Assembly: GCA_948468225.1 (NCBI GenBank)
Contig: CAOKHH010000002.1
Coordinates: 172,413-236,412 of the forward strand
Reading direction: 5' to 3'
Length of the DNA stretch: 64,000 bases
Source of the DNA: an uncultured Clostridia bacterium
GTDB taxonomy: Bacteria > Bacillota > Clostridia > TANB77 > CAG-508
The notes beneath the pieces are model-generated. The model was not told the DNA's origin. It worked only from the letters and a program-made list of their open reading frames with translations, and ran no database searches. Position numbers and translations under genes: made by a program. Numbering within the stretch: the stretch's first letter is position 1; the number at the start of each line of letters is the position of its first letter. Positions 37,224 to 47,844 of the stretch are shown here, in pieces.

Positions 37224-38420
37224 TTATTTAAACATTTTATCTGCATTTAATTTGCCTGCTCTTGAAATCGTTTCATATCCATATTTCTTCTTTATTTCAT
37301 CAAGTGTTTTATCTATTTTATCTTGTTTTTTATTAGTATCTGTATCAAATAATGATAATTGAGTCTCAGAGGCTCCACACAATTCACTTACTTGTACTCC
37401 TAACAATCTTATATATTCTCCCTTATATAATTGTTCTAATAATTCTTTTGCCACTCCATATATTATTTTTGTACTACTAGTTGAAATATCTAATTTCCTT
37501 TGATGTGAACTTACTTTAAAAGCATTTGTTTTTATGTGCACATTTACCACATTAGCTAATAAATTGTGTTTTCTTAATGTGTATGTTACTTGCTCTGTTA
37601 ATGCTAACAATATTTCCTCTAATTTTTCCACACTATCTATATCATGTGGAAATGTTACAGAATTTCCTATACATTTAGGTTGAGTATACTTATATACAAC
37701 TTCTGAATCATCTATTCCATTAGCATATTCCCACATCATTTTACCATGTTTCCCAAATTGCTTCATTAGAAGATTCATATCTTTATTTGCTAGATCTCCT
37801 ATTGTTTTTATTCCCATTCTTTCTAATTTAGGTAAACTTTTTCTTCCTACCATAAACAATTCTGAAACTGGTAATACCCACATTTTAGTTTTAATTTCTT
37901 CTTTATATAGAGTATGAACTCTATCTGGTTTTGTAAAGTCTGATGCCATCTTTGCAAGCAGTTTATTATTTGCAACCCCTATATTTACTGTGAATTTAAG
38001 TTCTTCTTTTACTCTTCTACTTATTTCATTTGCTACATCTATTAGTTTTTGTCCTCTTAAATAGTGAGTTAAATCTAAAAAGCACTCATCTATTGAAAAA
38101 CGTTCTATAATATCAGTATATTCTAATAATAAGTTATATAATTTATCTGAATATACTTTATACATTGAATGGTTTCCCATATATATTTTTATATTAGGAC
38201 ACTTTTTCCTTGCAGAATATAAAGGTTCTCCTGTTACTATTCCAAATTGTTTTGCTTTCATACTTTTTGCTAAAACTACGCCTTTTCTTTGAGACTCATC
38301 TCCACCTATTACAGCAGGTATTTCTCGTATATCTAGTGTTTCACCTTTACTTAACATATCTACCGCACTCCATGATAAAAACGCATTATTAACATCTATA
38401 TGTAATATTTGTCGTTCCAT
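37224..38420 (-). CDS. dinB: Y-family DNA polymerase IV
   Basis: 398 residues. HIDVNNAFLSWSAVDML at the start (metal-binding Asp), IERFSIDECFLDLT near 100 (catalytic SIDE), helix-hairpin-helix (MGIKTIGDLANKDMN) and little-finger domain. Translesion synthesis. The start at MERQILHID is preceded by GGAAGCGGTGATT with a weak SD; the frame is open 9 codons further. Confidence 0.93.
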   Translation of the reverse strand: MERQILHIDVNNAFLSWSAVDMLSKGETLDIREIPAVIGGDESQRKGVVLAKSMKAKQFGIVTGEPLYSARKKCPNIKIYMGNHSMYKVYSDKLYNLLLEYTDIIERFSIDECFLDLTHYLRGQKLIDVANEISRRVKEELKFTVNIGVANNKLLAKMASDFTKPDRVHTLYKEEIKTKMWVLPVSELFMVGRKSLPKLERMGIKTIGDLANKDMNLLMKQFGKHGKMMWEYANGIDDSEVVYKYTQPKCIGNSVTFPHDIDSVEKLEEILLALTEQVTYTLRKHNLLANVVNVHIKTNAFKVSSHQRKLDISTSSTKIIYGVAKELLEQLYKGEYIRLLGVQVSELCGASETQLSLFDTDTNKKQDKIDKTLDEIKKKYGYETISRAGKLNADKMFK

Positions 38421-38474
38421 ACAATCACCGCTTCCATTATAGAACATTTGTTTTTGTATGTCAATAAAAATTCT

Positions 38475-38516
38475 TCAAAAAACAACCCTTTACGCTAATG
38501 CATAAAAGGTTGCTTT
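38475..38516 (-). terminator. Intrinsic terminator after the 38.5-kb gene
   Basis: AAAAGCAACCTTTT and AAAGGGTTGTTTTTT arms on the minus strand (one bulge), just beyond the stop of the atypical gene. Confidence 0.7.
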
Positions 38517-38522
38517 TGGAGA

Positions 38523-38930
38523 TTACGATACCTTAGGTCGCCATAAAGAAAGTTGCACTTCGCATACTACAACATCTGCACTCTGTAATGGATAACTTCT
38601 GATGCCATATTCTGGTGCAAGTTCAATCACAGCATCCATAGCATCCTCAACGTGAAAGTTTTCTATTAAGTGGTTTGGATATCTGAGTTTCTTCATGTGA
38701 TGTTTTTTAAGTTGCGGTGTCATCCATAATTCGAAAAAATTCCTGTCGTTTGGATTCCAGTGGATATCGAGTTCAAAAGTAATAGTATTTTGAAATTTTT
38801 CCTCCATCTCGGAAAATATAGGGAAAAGAGTATTCTCTATAATTTTCCTGGCGAATCGTTTAATCGGCTCCTCTTGCATACTAGGGTCTCTTGCTCTCCG
38901 TCTTTCAGACAGTATTTGCTGAATGTTCAT
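38523..38930 (-). CDS. Unknown 135-residue protein, atypical codon use
   Basis: Begins MNIQQILSERRRARDPSMQE; no membrane segment, contains a positively charged N-terminus and ITFELDIHWNPNDRNFFELW. No family recognised. The start at 38930 follows AAGGAGG; an ATG 21 bases upstream precedes the SD and is rejected. Higher GC than dinB and addA on either side, independent terminator, and a CGG codon (38898-38900) within the Arg-rich N-terminus that must be a triplet. Confidence 0.7.
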   Translation of the reverse strand: MNIQQILSERRRARDPSMQEEPIKRFARKIIENTLFPIFSEMEEKFQNTITFELDIHWNPNDRNFFELWMTPQLKKHHMKKLRYPNHLIENFHVEDAMDAVIELAPEYGIRSYPLQSADVVVCEVQLSLWRPKVS

Positions 38931-39096
38931 ATTGTTCCTCCTTGAAGTCATTCCAAGATCAAGAATTACTCTTGAATCTTATAAGCTAATTTTAAACTTA
39001 CAATTTAATTATACCATTATTTACATAAAAGATCAATTTGCATTTAAATTGTACAAATCGTGCATAAGGATGTTCAATGCAAATTTCATGCAATTT

Positions 39097-42000
39097 CTAC
39101 AATCTAATTTCTTTTCCTTTATATACAGAATATATATATACCTCATCAACCTTTTTATCTAATGCATCTTCTAGCGCTTTTTTATATAGGTCTAATTGTG
39201 TTTTATACTTTGGTATTAGTTCTTCTAAATTTTCTATTCTATCTGTTTTATAATCTAACAATACTAGTTTATCTCTTTCATCTATGAAATATAGATCTAT
39301 TATTCCTTGTACTAATATATCTTCATCAATTTTTTCGCCATAAATCTCTCCTGCATTTATATTTATATAAAATGGCTTTTCTTTATATATAGCTTTTGCT
39401 TTTTTTATTCTTTTGGCTAAATCAGACTCTATAAAACACAACAACTGCTCTTTGTTAATACTTTCCGCTTCTCTCAAATCTATTATCTTATCGTATACCA
39501 TCTTTTCTATAAATTCATCAATTTCTTCCTTAGAGTATTCTTTTCTTAAATCTAACTTTTGTAAACATAAATGCATTATTGTACCAATTTGTGCACCAGA
39601 TAATTTAGTTTGTTGCTTTAAAAAATCTGGTGTTGGAATTTCTTTATTATCTGTTGCTAAATTTTCGGACGAGCAATGCTCGCCTATACGATCCACCAAA
39701 TTCTTCAACTGCTTTGTAGGAGTCGTGGCATTAGGCGACCCGCCTTCATTTTCTATGCTTAATTCCTTCAATTTTGTAACAGATGTTTTGCTTGGTATTA
39801 CTGTGGCTCTATCATATTCATATTTCCAATTTATTTTTTCATTGATTTCTTTTATAACTGCAACATCTAACTTTTCTTTTGCAATAGAGTCAATATCTAT
39901 CTCTTCATTATCTTCCTCATTATCAACTCTTTTCATTATATCATTTGCATTTATTTCGTTTATTTCTAAAACATCTTTTAATTTATCTTTATTGTATATA
40001 CTTATTAGTTGTAACCAGTCTAAATATGATTTACACTTTTTTATTAAAGATACTGGAATTCTCATGTTCCCAGAATCTTTTTCAAGGTCCACTAATTCTT
40101 TAAATTTGCTTAATTGTTTTTTTAAATCTTTATTTAATCCAGTTATTATCAATTTTTCTTTTGCTCTAGTTAATGCAACATATAAAATTCTCATTTCTTC
40201 TGATATTGTCTCTTTTTTCATTTGAAGTTTTATTGCCTCTTTTGCAAGTGTACTATACTTTAATTTTCTTTCATAGTTTATATAGTCTGGTCCAATACCA
40301 AGTTTATTATGAAGTAATATATTATCATTTAAATCTTTTAGATTAAATGATTTAGCAGTATTACATAAAAAGACAACTGGAAACTCTAATCCTTTACTCT
40401 TGTGTATACTCATTATTCTTATTACATTATCGTTTTCGCCAATTAACTTTGCAGCACCCAAATCTCCATTATTTGTTTTTAGCTTATCTAAATAATTTAT
40501 GAAATTAAATAATCCTTTAAAACTTGCATTCTCATATTCTTTTGCTCTTTCAAACAGCATCTTTAAATTTGCCGTTCTTAAATTTCCATTTGGCATTAAA
40601 CTTACATAATTATAATATCCTGTATCTTCATAAATTTCCCAAATTAGTTCATCTAATGGTTCATATTCTTGCTTTATTCTCCATTTATCTATTTTATTAA
40701 AGAAATTGCTTATTTTTTCTTTTGTTTCGTCTTTTACATTTTCGCTTTGTAATGCTTTATTCATTACCTCATAAAAAGTGCATTTCCTATCTACTAATCT
40801 TATTTCCATTAAATCATTATCTGTAAAATTTGCTATACTTGATCTTAGTACAGTCACAAGTGGTATATCATTATTTGGATTATCTATTATCTTTAATAAA
40901 CTAACTATTGTTTGTATTTCTATTGTATCTAAATATTCTGATGAAACATCTGAAAACACAGGAAAATTTAATTCAGCTATTTCTTTTTCATATATTGGTG
41001 CAACAGTTTTTGTTGATCTTAATAATATAACAATATCTTTATATGTTATTCTTCTATAACCTTGTTTTTTATCATACACATAATAATTGCTATTTAGTAA
41101 TTCTTTAATTTTATTTGCTACAAATTTAGCTTCAATAATTTTATTTTCTATTGGTCCTTCATTTATTTCATCTTCACTATCTTCTTCATCATCTTGTGCT
41201 AAATCTATCATATTTAATTCTGCAATTCCTGCATTATAGCAATTTTTAATGTTGAATTCTGGATAAGTTGCTCCTAAATTTAAAAACTCTTCTTTTGTAT
41301 AATCTATATCTCCCAAATTTTTACTCATTATACTTTCGAATACCAAATTAGTTATATCTAAAACATTTTTTCTACTTCTAAAGTTCTTAAATAACTGTAT
41401 TTTTAGATTGTCACTTTTCTTTTTATCTTTCTCTAATTTATATGTTTCATATTTTCCTAAAAATAATTCTGGCATTGCTTGTCTAAATTTATATATACTT
41501 TGCTTTACATCTCCAACCATAAATATATTGTTATTTTTTTGTATAGATGTTAATATATATTCTTGTACCATATTACTATCCTGATATTCATCTATTGCTA
41601 TCTCTACAAATTTATTTTGATATTTTTTAGCTACCTCTGTTGGAATATAATTTCCGATTTTCTTCTTTTTTTAATAATAATTGTAATGCTAAATGTTCTA
41701 TATCATTAAAATCTATAATATTCTTTTCTCTCTTTTTTGACCTATACACATTACTAAATTCTAATATTATATTTTTCAAATTATTTAATATAGGATACAT
41801 TTCATATATATCTGTATTTGCATCATAAGAATTGATTGTAATTAGTTTATCTTTTATATCTTTCTTTACTTTATCTCTTATGCTACGGGCATTTTCTTTT
41901 GTTATACAATCTGTTTTTTTATCTGTTTTCCAAGTTTCAAATTTTAAACTTGAAGATAAATTATATATTTTTTCCCAAGAATCCATATTATTTAATATGG

Positions 42001-42782
42001 ATTCTAACATATCCATATCATTTGATATTATTTCTACATACTTATCTAAAGTAAATTCTTTTTTTAATTCACTTCTTGCTATTTCTAGTTTTTTTATGTT
42101 TTCTTCTATAGTTTCTTTTAAATCATTTAGAATAATCCTTCCCCAAATGGTTTTAGAAAAATCCTCATTTATCTTCTCTGATAAATTAAATCTTTCTACC
42201 ATTTCTTTTAAATCTTCTTCTGGGAAAGGAAAACTTTGTATGTATTTATATATGTTTAAAATTAGAGCTTTTAAATTTTCATCGCCTCTATAATTTGTAT
42301 ATGTATCTAATAAGTTTAAAAAGTCTTTATCTTCATTTAAATAAAATTCTTCAAATAAATCTTCGAGAACTTCTTGTTTCATTAGTTCTATTTCTGTAGT
42401 ATCTCCAATTCTAAAATTGTGAGATATATCTAATTCATAGAAATTGTTTTTTATTACCTCTAAACAAAATGAGTGTATTGTTGAAATGTTGCATTTATTT
42501 ATTAGTATAGTTTGTTTTTGTAAATGCATATCATTTGGAGTTTCTTCTATTTTTTTGTAAATTGCTTCTAATACTCTTTCTCGCATTTCTGATGCTGCAG
42601 CATTTGTAAAAGTAACTACAAGTAGTTTGTCTATATCTATTTTTTCGTTAATTATTTTTTGTATAATTCTTTCTACTAATACAGCTGTTTTTCCACTACC
42701 GTGCTGCCGCTGCTACAAGTATGTTTGAATCTTTACATTGTATTGCTTGTAATTGCTCTTTAGTCCAATTTGTTTCACCCAT
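39097..42782 (-). CDS. addA: AddA helicase-nuclease, +1 recoding at two CGGN and a translated repeat
   Basis: 1227 residues after skipping a C at CGGT 42698-42701 (VAAAA-GSGKT, Gly28, the Walker A loop) and CGGA 41653-41656 (KEEN-GNYIPTEVAKKY, Gly376). UvrD-type helicase motifs follow (AIDEYQDSN, GDVKQSIYKFRQA, SIHKSKGLEFPVVF, VALTRAKEKL) and a C-terminal RecB-type nuclease domain (LLDYKTDRIENL). It processes double-strand breaks for recombination with AddB, which is not adjacent. Between residues about 1015 and 1030, two CCCTACA-type palindromes are translated in frame, in the linker before the nuclease domain. Confidence 0.95.
39667..39744. repeat. Palindromic repeats translated within addA
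   Basis: GGACGAGCAATGCTCG (39667 on) and, on the minus strand, GGCGGGTCGCCTAATGCCAC..ACTCCTACA (39715-39744), which matches the intergenic copy at 34314-34344. Both lie in frame in the linker before the nuclease domain and encode GGSPNATTPT and IGEHCSSEN. Confidence 0.7.
41653..41656 (-). other. CGGA recoding site, addA Gly376
   Basis: AAT C GGA AAT; the upstream frame stops about nine codons later without the shift. Confidence 0.86.
42698..42701 (-). other. CGGT recoding site, addA Gly28
   Basis: GCA C GGT AGT in the Walker A motif AGSGKT. Confidence 0.9.
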
Positions 42783-42816
42783 TTTGTGCCTCCTTTTTTT
42801 GAAATTTCTTTGTAGA

Positions 42817-42846
42817 ACGGGTCGCCTAAGGCCGCCGACCCCTACA
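42817..42846. repeat. CCCTACA palindrome (GGGTCG type)
   Basis: ACGGGTCGCCTAAGGCCGCC then GACCCCTACA, between polC and addA. Confidence 0.75.
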
Positions 42847-42870
42847 TTATGTTATATACCGTTAAACAAC

Positions 42871-42897
42871 GGAACGACGAGGGCGTCGTTCCCTACA
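42871..42897. repeat. CCCTACA palindrome (GAACGACG type)
   Basis: GGAACGACGAGGGCGTCGTT then CCCTACA, 25 bases from the previous repeat; two subtypes side by side. A further small hairpin, TTATTTGGGTAAAA and its complement, covers the end of polC. Confidence 0.75.
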
Positions 42898-42923
42898 AGT
42901 TTATTTGGGTAAAATTTCTAATT

Positions 42924-45900
42924 TTACCCAAATAAACTCATTTGATTAGACTTTGGCATTCCAGCTAAACAACCAGCCTTTTCTAGCATTTCTATTACAG
43001 ATTTACCTACTTTTGCCCTCTGTTGCAACTCATCCACACACATAAATTTTCCTTCTTGCTTTGCAGATTGTATTCCTTCTGCCGCCACTGTTCCAAGTCC
43101 TGGTATACTATTTAATGGTGGTCTTATTCCATCTTCTTCCATAATAAACTTAGTAGAATGAGATTTATATAAATCTATTGGTAAAAATTTCATTCCTCTT
43201 TCATACATTTCTAGTACAATTTCTAATATTGAATAAACGTTTTTATCTTTTTGAGATATTGCATTTCCCTGCATTTCAAGTTCTTTCATTTTATTTTTTA
43301 CTTTTTCTTTTCCGTGGCACATTAAATCACTATCAAAATCATCTGCTCTAACTGAATAATATGCTGTATAATATGCCATTGGGTAATGCACTTTAAACCA
43401 AGCTATTCTAAATGCCATTGTTACATAAGCTGCTGCATGTGCCTTAGGGAACATATATTTTATTTTTTTACAAGATGCTATATACCAATCTGGAACATTA
43501 TTTTCTTTCATTAAAGTCTCTTGTTCTTCTGTTAATCCTTTTCCTTTACGTACACATTCCATTATTTTAAAAGCTGGTTTTGGTGGCAATCCTGCCTTAA
43601 TTAAATATAGCATTATATCATCTCTAGTACATATTGCTTCACTTAAAGTTATTGTTCCTTCATTTATTAAATCCTTTGCATTATTTACCCACACATCTGT
43701 ACCATGAGACAAACCAGATATTCTTATTAGTTCTTCAAAAGTTTGTGGTTTTGTATCTACTAACATTTCTCTAACAAACTTCGTTCCAAATTCTGGAACA
43801 CCAAAAGTTCCAACTTTAGAATTGATTTGCTCTTCAGTTACTCCTAAAACCTCTGGTGACTTAAATATAGACATAGTTTCTTTATCATCTAATGGTATTT
43901 TTTGAGGGTCAATTCCTGTAATATCTTGTAACATTCTTATCATTGTAGGATCATCATGTCCTAGTATATCTAGTTTTAATAAGTTCTGATCAATTGAGTG
44001 ATAATCAAAATGAGTTGTAACTATATCTGAGTTTGGATCATCTGCTGGATGTTGTACAGGTGTAAATTCATATATTTCTCTATCATGTGGAACAACAATT
44101 ATTCCCCCTGGATGCTGACCTGTAGTTCTTTTTATTCCAGTACACCCTACAGAAAGCCTATCTATTTCTGCAGAATTAACTGGTATATTTCTATCTTCAT
44201 AATATTTTCTTACATATCCATATGCTGTTTTTGATGCTATTGTACCTATTGTTCCTGCTTTAAAAGTTTTTCCTTTACCAAATAAAACTTCTGTATATTT
44301 ATGTGCTTTTGCTTGATATTCTCCAGAAAAGTTTAAGTCTATATCAGGCTCTTTATCTCCATCAAATCCTAAAAATGTTTCAAATGGTATATCCATACCA
44401 TCTTTATCTAATTTGTGTCCACATTTTGGGCAATCCTTGTCTGGTAAATCAAATCCATTTTTATATCCATAATCTGTAAAATCTGAATATTTACAATTTG
44501 GGCACCTATAATGAGCAGGCAATGAATTTACCTCTGTTATACCTGTCATATTTGCAACAAATGATGACCCAACAGACCCTCTTGATCCTACTAAATATCC
44601 ATCTTCATTGGATTTCCAAACTAGCTTTTGTGCAATAATATACATAACTGAAAATCCATTTTTTATAATTGAATTTAACTCTTTATCTAATCTTGTTTTT
44701 ACTATTTCTGGTAATGGATCACCATATAATTCTTTTGCTCTTGTTGTTGCAATATTTTCTATGTCTCTTTCGCAATTTTCCATATGTGGTGGACACTTAT
44801 CTTTAGATATTGGGCAAATTGCCTCACACATATCAGAAATTTTATTTGTGTTTGTTACAACTACCTCATACGCCTTTTCTTTTCCTAAGTATTCAAACTC
44901 TTTTAACATTTCTTCTGTTGTTCTTAAATATAATGGAGCCTGAAAATCTGCATCATCATATCCTTGTCCTGCTTGTAAAATTCTTCTATATATTTCATCT
45001 TGCGGATCCATAAAATGCACATCGCAAGTTGCAACAACTGGCTTTCCTAATTTTTCACCTAAGTTTACAATTTTTCTATTTATATCTTTTACCGCTTCTT
45101 CATTTTCTAAGGTTCCATTTCTTACCATATACATGTTGTTTCCAGTTGGTTGAATTTCTAAATAATCATAATCTTTTGCAATTGTTTCTATTTCTTCTTC
45201 TGATTTTCCCTCTACTATTGCTCTATATAACTCCCCTGCTTCACACGCACTACCCAAAATTAAACCTTCCGAGTATTGTTTATACATACTTTTTAATATT
45301 CTTGGATGCTTATAAAAATAATCTAAATGTGAAAATGAAATAAGTTTATATAAATTTTTTAGCCCAACATAATTTTTAGCTAATATTATTGCATGATAAC
45401 TTGGCATATTTTTAAGCTCTGTGCTTTCTCCTAAAGTATTTATACCAGCCACTTTTGTTACATTTTTTTCTTTTAACATGTCCATCATTACATTAAAAAC
45501 TGCTACTAATGTTTTTACATCATCTAATGCACGGTGAGCAACATCTACCTTAATCCCCAAATTTTCTGCTATTATTCCCAATTTATATTTTTTATAACTT
45601 GGGAATAATTCTTTTGCAAGTGGTAATGTATCTATATATGTATTATCTAATTTAAGCCCTAATTTTTCTGCATTATATTTCATAAATCCAATATCAAATC
45701 CTGCATTATGTGCAACAAGTACTGAATCTCCAATAAACTCTAAAAATTTTGGAAGAACTTTATCTATAGTTTCTGCATCCTTAACCATATCATCTGTAAT
45801 ATGTGTTATATTTACAACTTCTTCTGGTATTGGCTTTTCTGGATTTACAAAAGTTTCAAAAGTATCTATTACTTCTCCATTTTTAATTTTTATTACACCT

Positions 45901-47238
45901 ATTTCTGTTACTTTTTCTGTTCTAAATGATAAGCCTGTTGTTTCAATATCAAATACGCAATATTCTGTATCTAAATCTTGATTTCTAGGGTTAACTACAG
46001 AACCTTTATTATCAATTGTATAATATGCCTCAACTCCATAAATAACCTTTAAGTCTGAACCCTTTGCTGCCTTGTTTGCTTCAGGAAATGCTTGTACTAC
46101 GCCATGGTCTGTAATAGCAATTGACTTCATTCCCCAACTTATTGCTCTTTTTATTAAATCTGTTGCAGATGTTATTCCATCCATTTGGCTAAGTTGTGTA
46201 TGCATATGTAACTCTACTCTTTTAATTTCTGCATTATCTTGTCTTGCTATTTTGGGGATTCCACCGAGTTTCAATAATTATGTTAGACATAATACCTACT
46301 TCTTTTGCATAAGGATCAAACTGTGCAGTTCCCGAAACTTTTACACCTTTTGCATCGTTTAATCTTTTTACCACCTTTTTAGCTTTGTCAGGTTCACAAA
46401 ATGCTTTACATGTTATTGTACTTGTACCATCGTAAACATTAAACATAATTAAAAATTTACCATTTCTTAGTTCTTTTGATTGTACGAATACAAAATCTCC
46501 ATCTATTGTACTACCTAATACAATTTCTCCTTGTAGCGCAATTTTTCCCGAATCTACTGTTATATCTCTTATTGGCACTAGTTCTTCTTTTATTTTAGCA
46601 CTTCTACCCAATATTAACGGAGTTTCTACTTCCTCTTCATCATTTGATTTATTCTCTATTGGAAGTGGCTCTACTATTATTTCTTTTTTATGTTCTATTA
46701 TTTCTTTTTTAGCATCTTCTATGGCAATTTCTTCTAGGTGTTTTAAATATTGTATTTGTTCTTCTTCGTTTTGGTTGGTTTCATCAAAATCCACAACACA
46801 CTTCTTATTATACAAAACCTCAATAATTCTTTCTATAACTTTATTTATTCCTCTAGATTCTAGTATTTTTTTCCCTTTTACTGTTAAATATATTGTTATA
46901 TTTTTGTCTTGTACTTCGATCTTTGTATTTCCTAATATTGCTTTTGTTGATGGATATTTATACACAACATATTTTACTATATCTTCCCATTCACTTTCTA
47001 AGTTAAAATCTATGTTTTTAGTATAGTTTATATTTAATTTTATACCACTTAAATTAAATCTCTTTTTCAAATACATTTCAAAAGAAAATAAATCTCTTAT
47101 AGAGATTTTATTTTCTGAAGTTAAATTGATTTCTAATATATTGCTTTTTTTAAATAAATTCACATTATCTATTTGTGCTTCAAGTATTATATTCTTTTCT
47201 GTATAATCTTTAAAAATTTCTTTTGCTAACCCAGCCAT
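42924..47238 (-). CDS. polC: DNA polymerase III alpha subunit PolC, +1 recoding at one CGGT
   Basis: 1437 residues after skipping a C at 46263-46266 ([14 protein letters not shown], Gly325). N-terminal domain and OB-fold, then PHP domain ([14 protein letters not shown]), the inserted DnaQ-like exonuclease ([19 protein letters not shown]), four-cysteine zinc finger (CPNC..CPKCG), polymerase core ([11 protein letters not shown]) and C-terminal HhH. The leading replicative polymerase of Firmicutes, essential in known members. The length equals that of well-studied PolC. The start is uncertain: ATG 47238 fits family N-termini, while a TTG nine bases upstream follows AAAGG. Confidence 0.95.
46263..46266 (-). 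other. CGGT recoding site, polC Gly325
   Basis: ACT C GGT GGA between the OB-fold and PHP domains; without the shift the product is a 335-residue N-terminal fragment. Confidence 0.9.
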
Positions 47239-47248
47239 TTCGTTCAAC

Positions 47249-47726
47249 TTACCTTTCATCTTGATTATTAAATATTTCAGTAATTCTTCCATACTCTTTT
47301 TCAACATTTGGTATAGATTTAAATATTACTACTTTTTTAAAAAAGCTCTTGTTTCTAGTTAAAATCCATAATTCTCCTAAGTTAAATTTAGATTGTATAA
47401 AACCCTGATTATATCTAATCTCTTTAAACTCTTCATATTTTATAACTTTCTTGTTCTTGTTAAAAAATGTATCTCTATATTCTAATCTATCTGAAAAAAA
47501 TCTATAATAATATTTATCATTAATTTTCCTTTTTAAAACTAGTACCACAATTGAACCTATTAGAGTTATAACGAATACGACAATTGCACTTAAAAACAAT
47601 TGTGGATTTGAACCGTAATATAACTAATATAAATATAAAAATAGCAATATCAAAAAGATGTGTAAATATTGTATAGAAAATATTATATTTGGGCTTGATT
47701 TCAAATAATAAATCTGTATTTGTCAT
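47249..47726 (-). CDS. Small membrane protein (PH-like tail), +1 recoding at one CGGT
   Basis: 158 residues after skipping a C at 47612-47615 (LVIL-GSNPQLFLSAIVVF, Gly38). Two transmembrane segments (about 18-37 and 46-65), then a cytosolic part with KYYYRFFSDRLEYRDTFFNKNKKVIKYEEFKEI, resembling bacterial PH-like domains. The shift falls in the loop between the two helices. Function unknown. Its stop overlaps the polC 5' region, suggesting coupling. Confidence 0.82.
47612..47615 (-). other. CGGT recoding site, small membrane protein Gly38
   Basis: TTA C GGT TCA joining two membrane helices. Confidence 0.78.
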
Positions 47727-47807
47727 ATTTAACTCTCCTTGTATTTTGTTTTCTTAAATATTATCACATTAAAGAGTTTTTAACAATATAATTTTAAATT
47801 AAATTTT

Positions 47808-47842
47808 AAAAAACAAGTCGCACTATATACGACTTGTTTTTT
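47808..47842 (-). terminator. Intrinsic terminator after the 47.8-kb gene
   Basis: AAAAAACAAGTCG-cactatata-CGACTTGTTTTTT; strong stem with T-run. Confidence 0.9.
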
Positions 47843-47844
47843 AT

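Noticed and set aside
46234..47307. A separate N-terminal gene beside polC
   Set aside because: It is the PolC N-terminal and OB region, continuous with the PHP domain after one CGGT.
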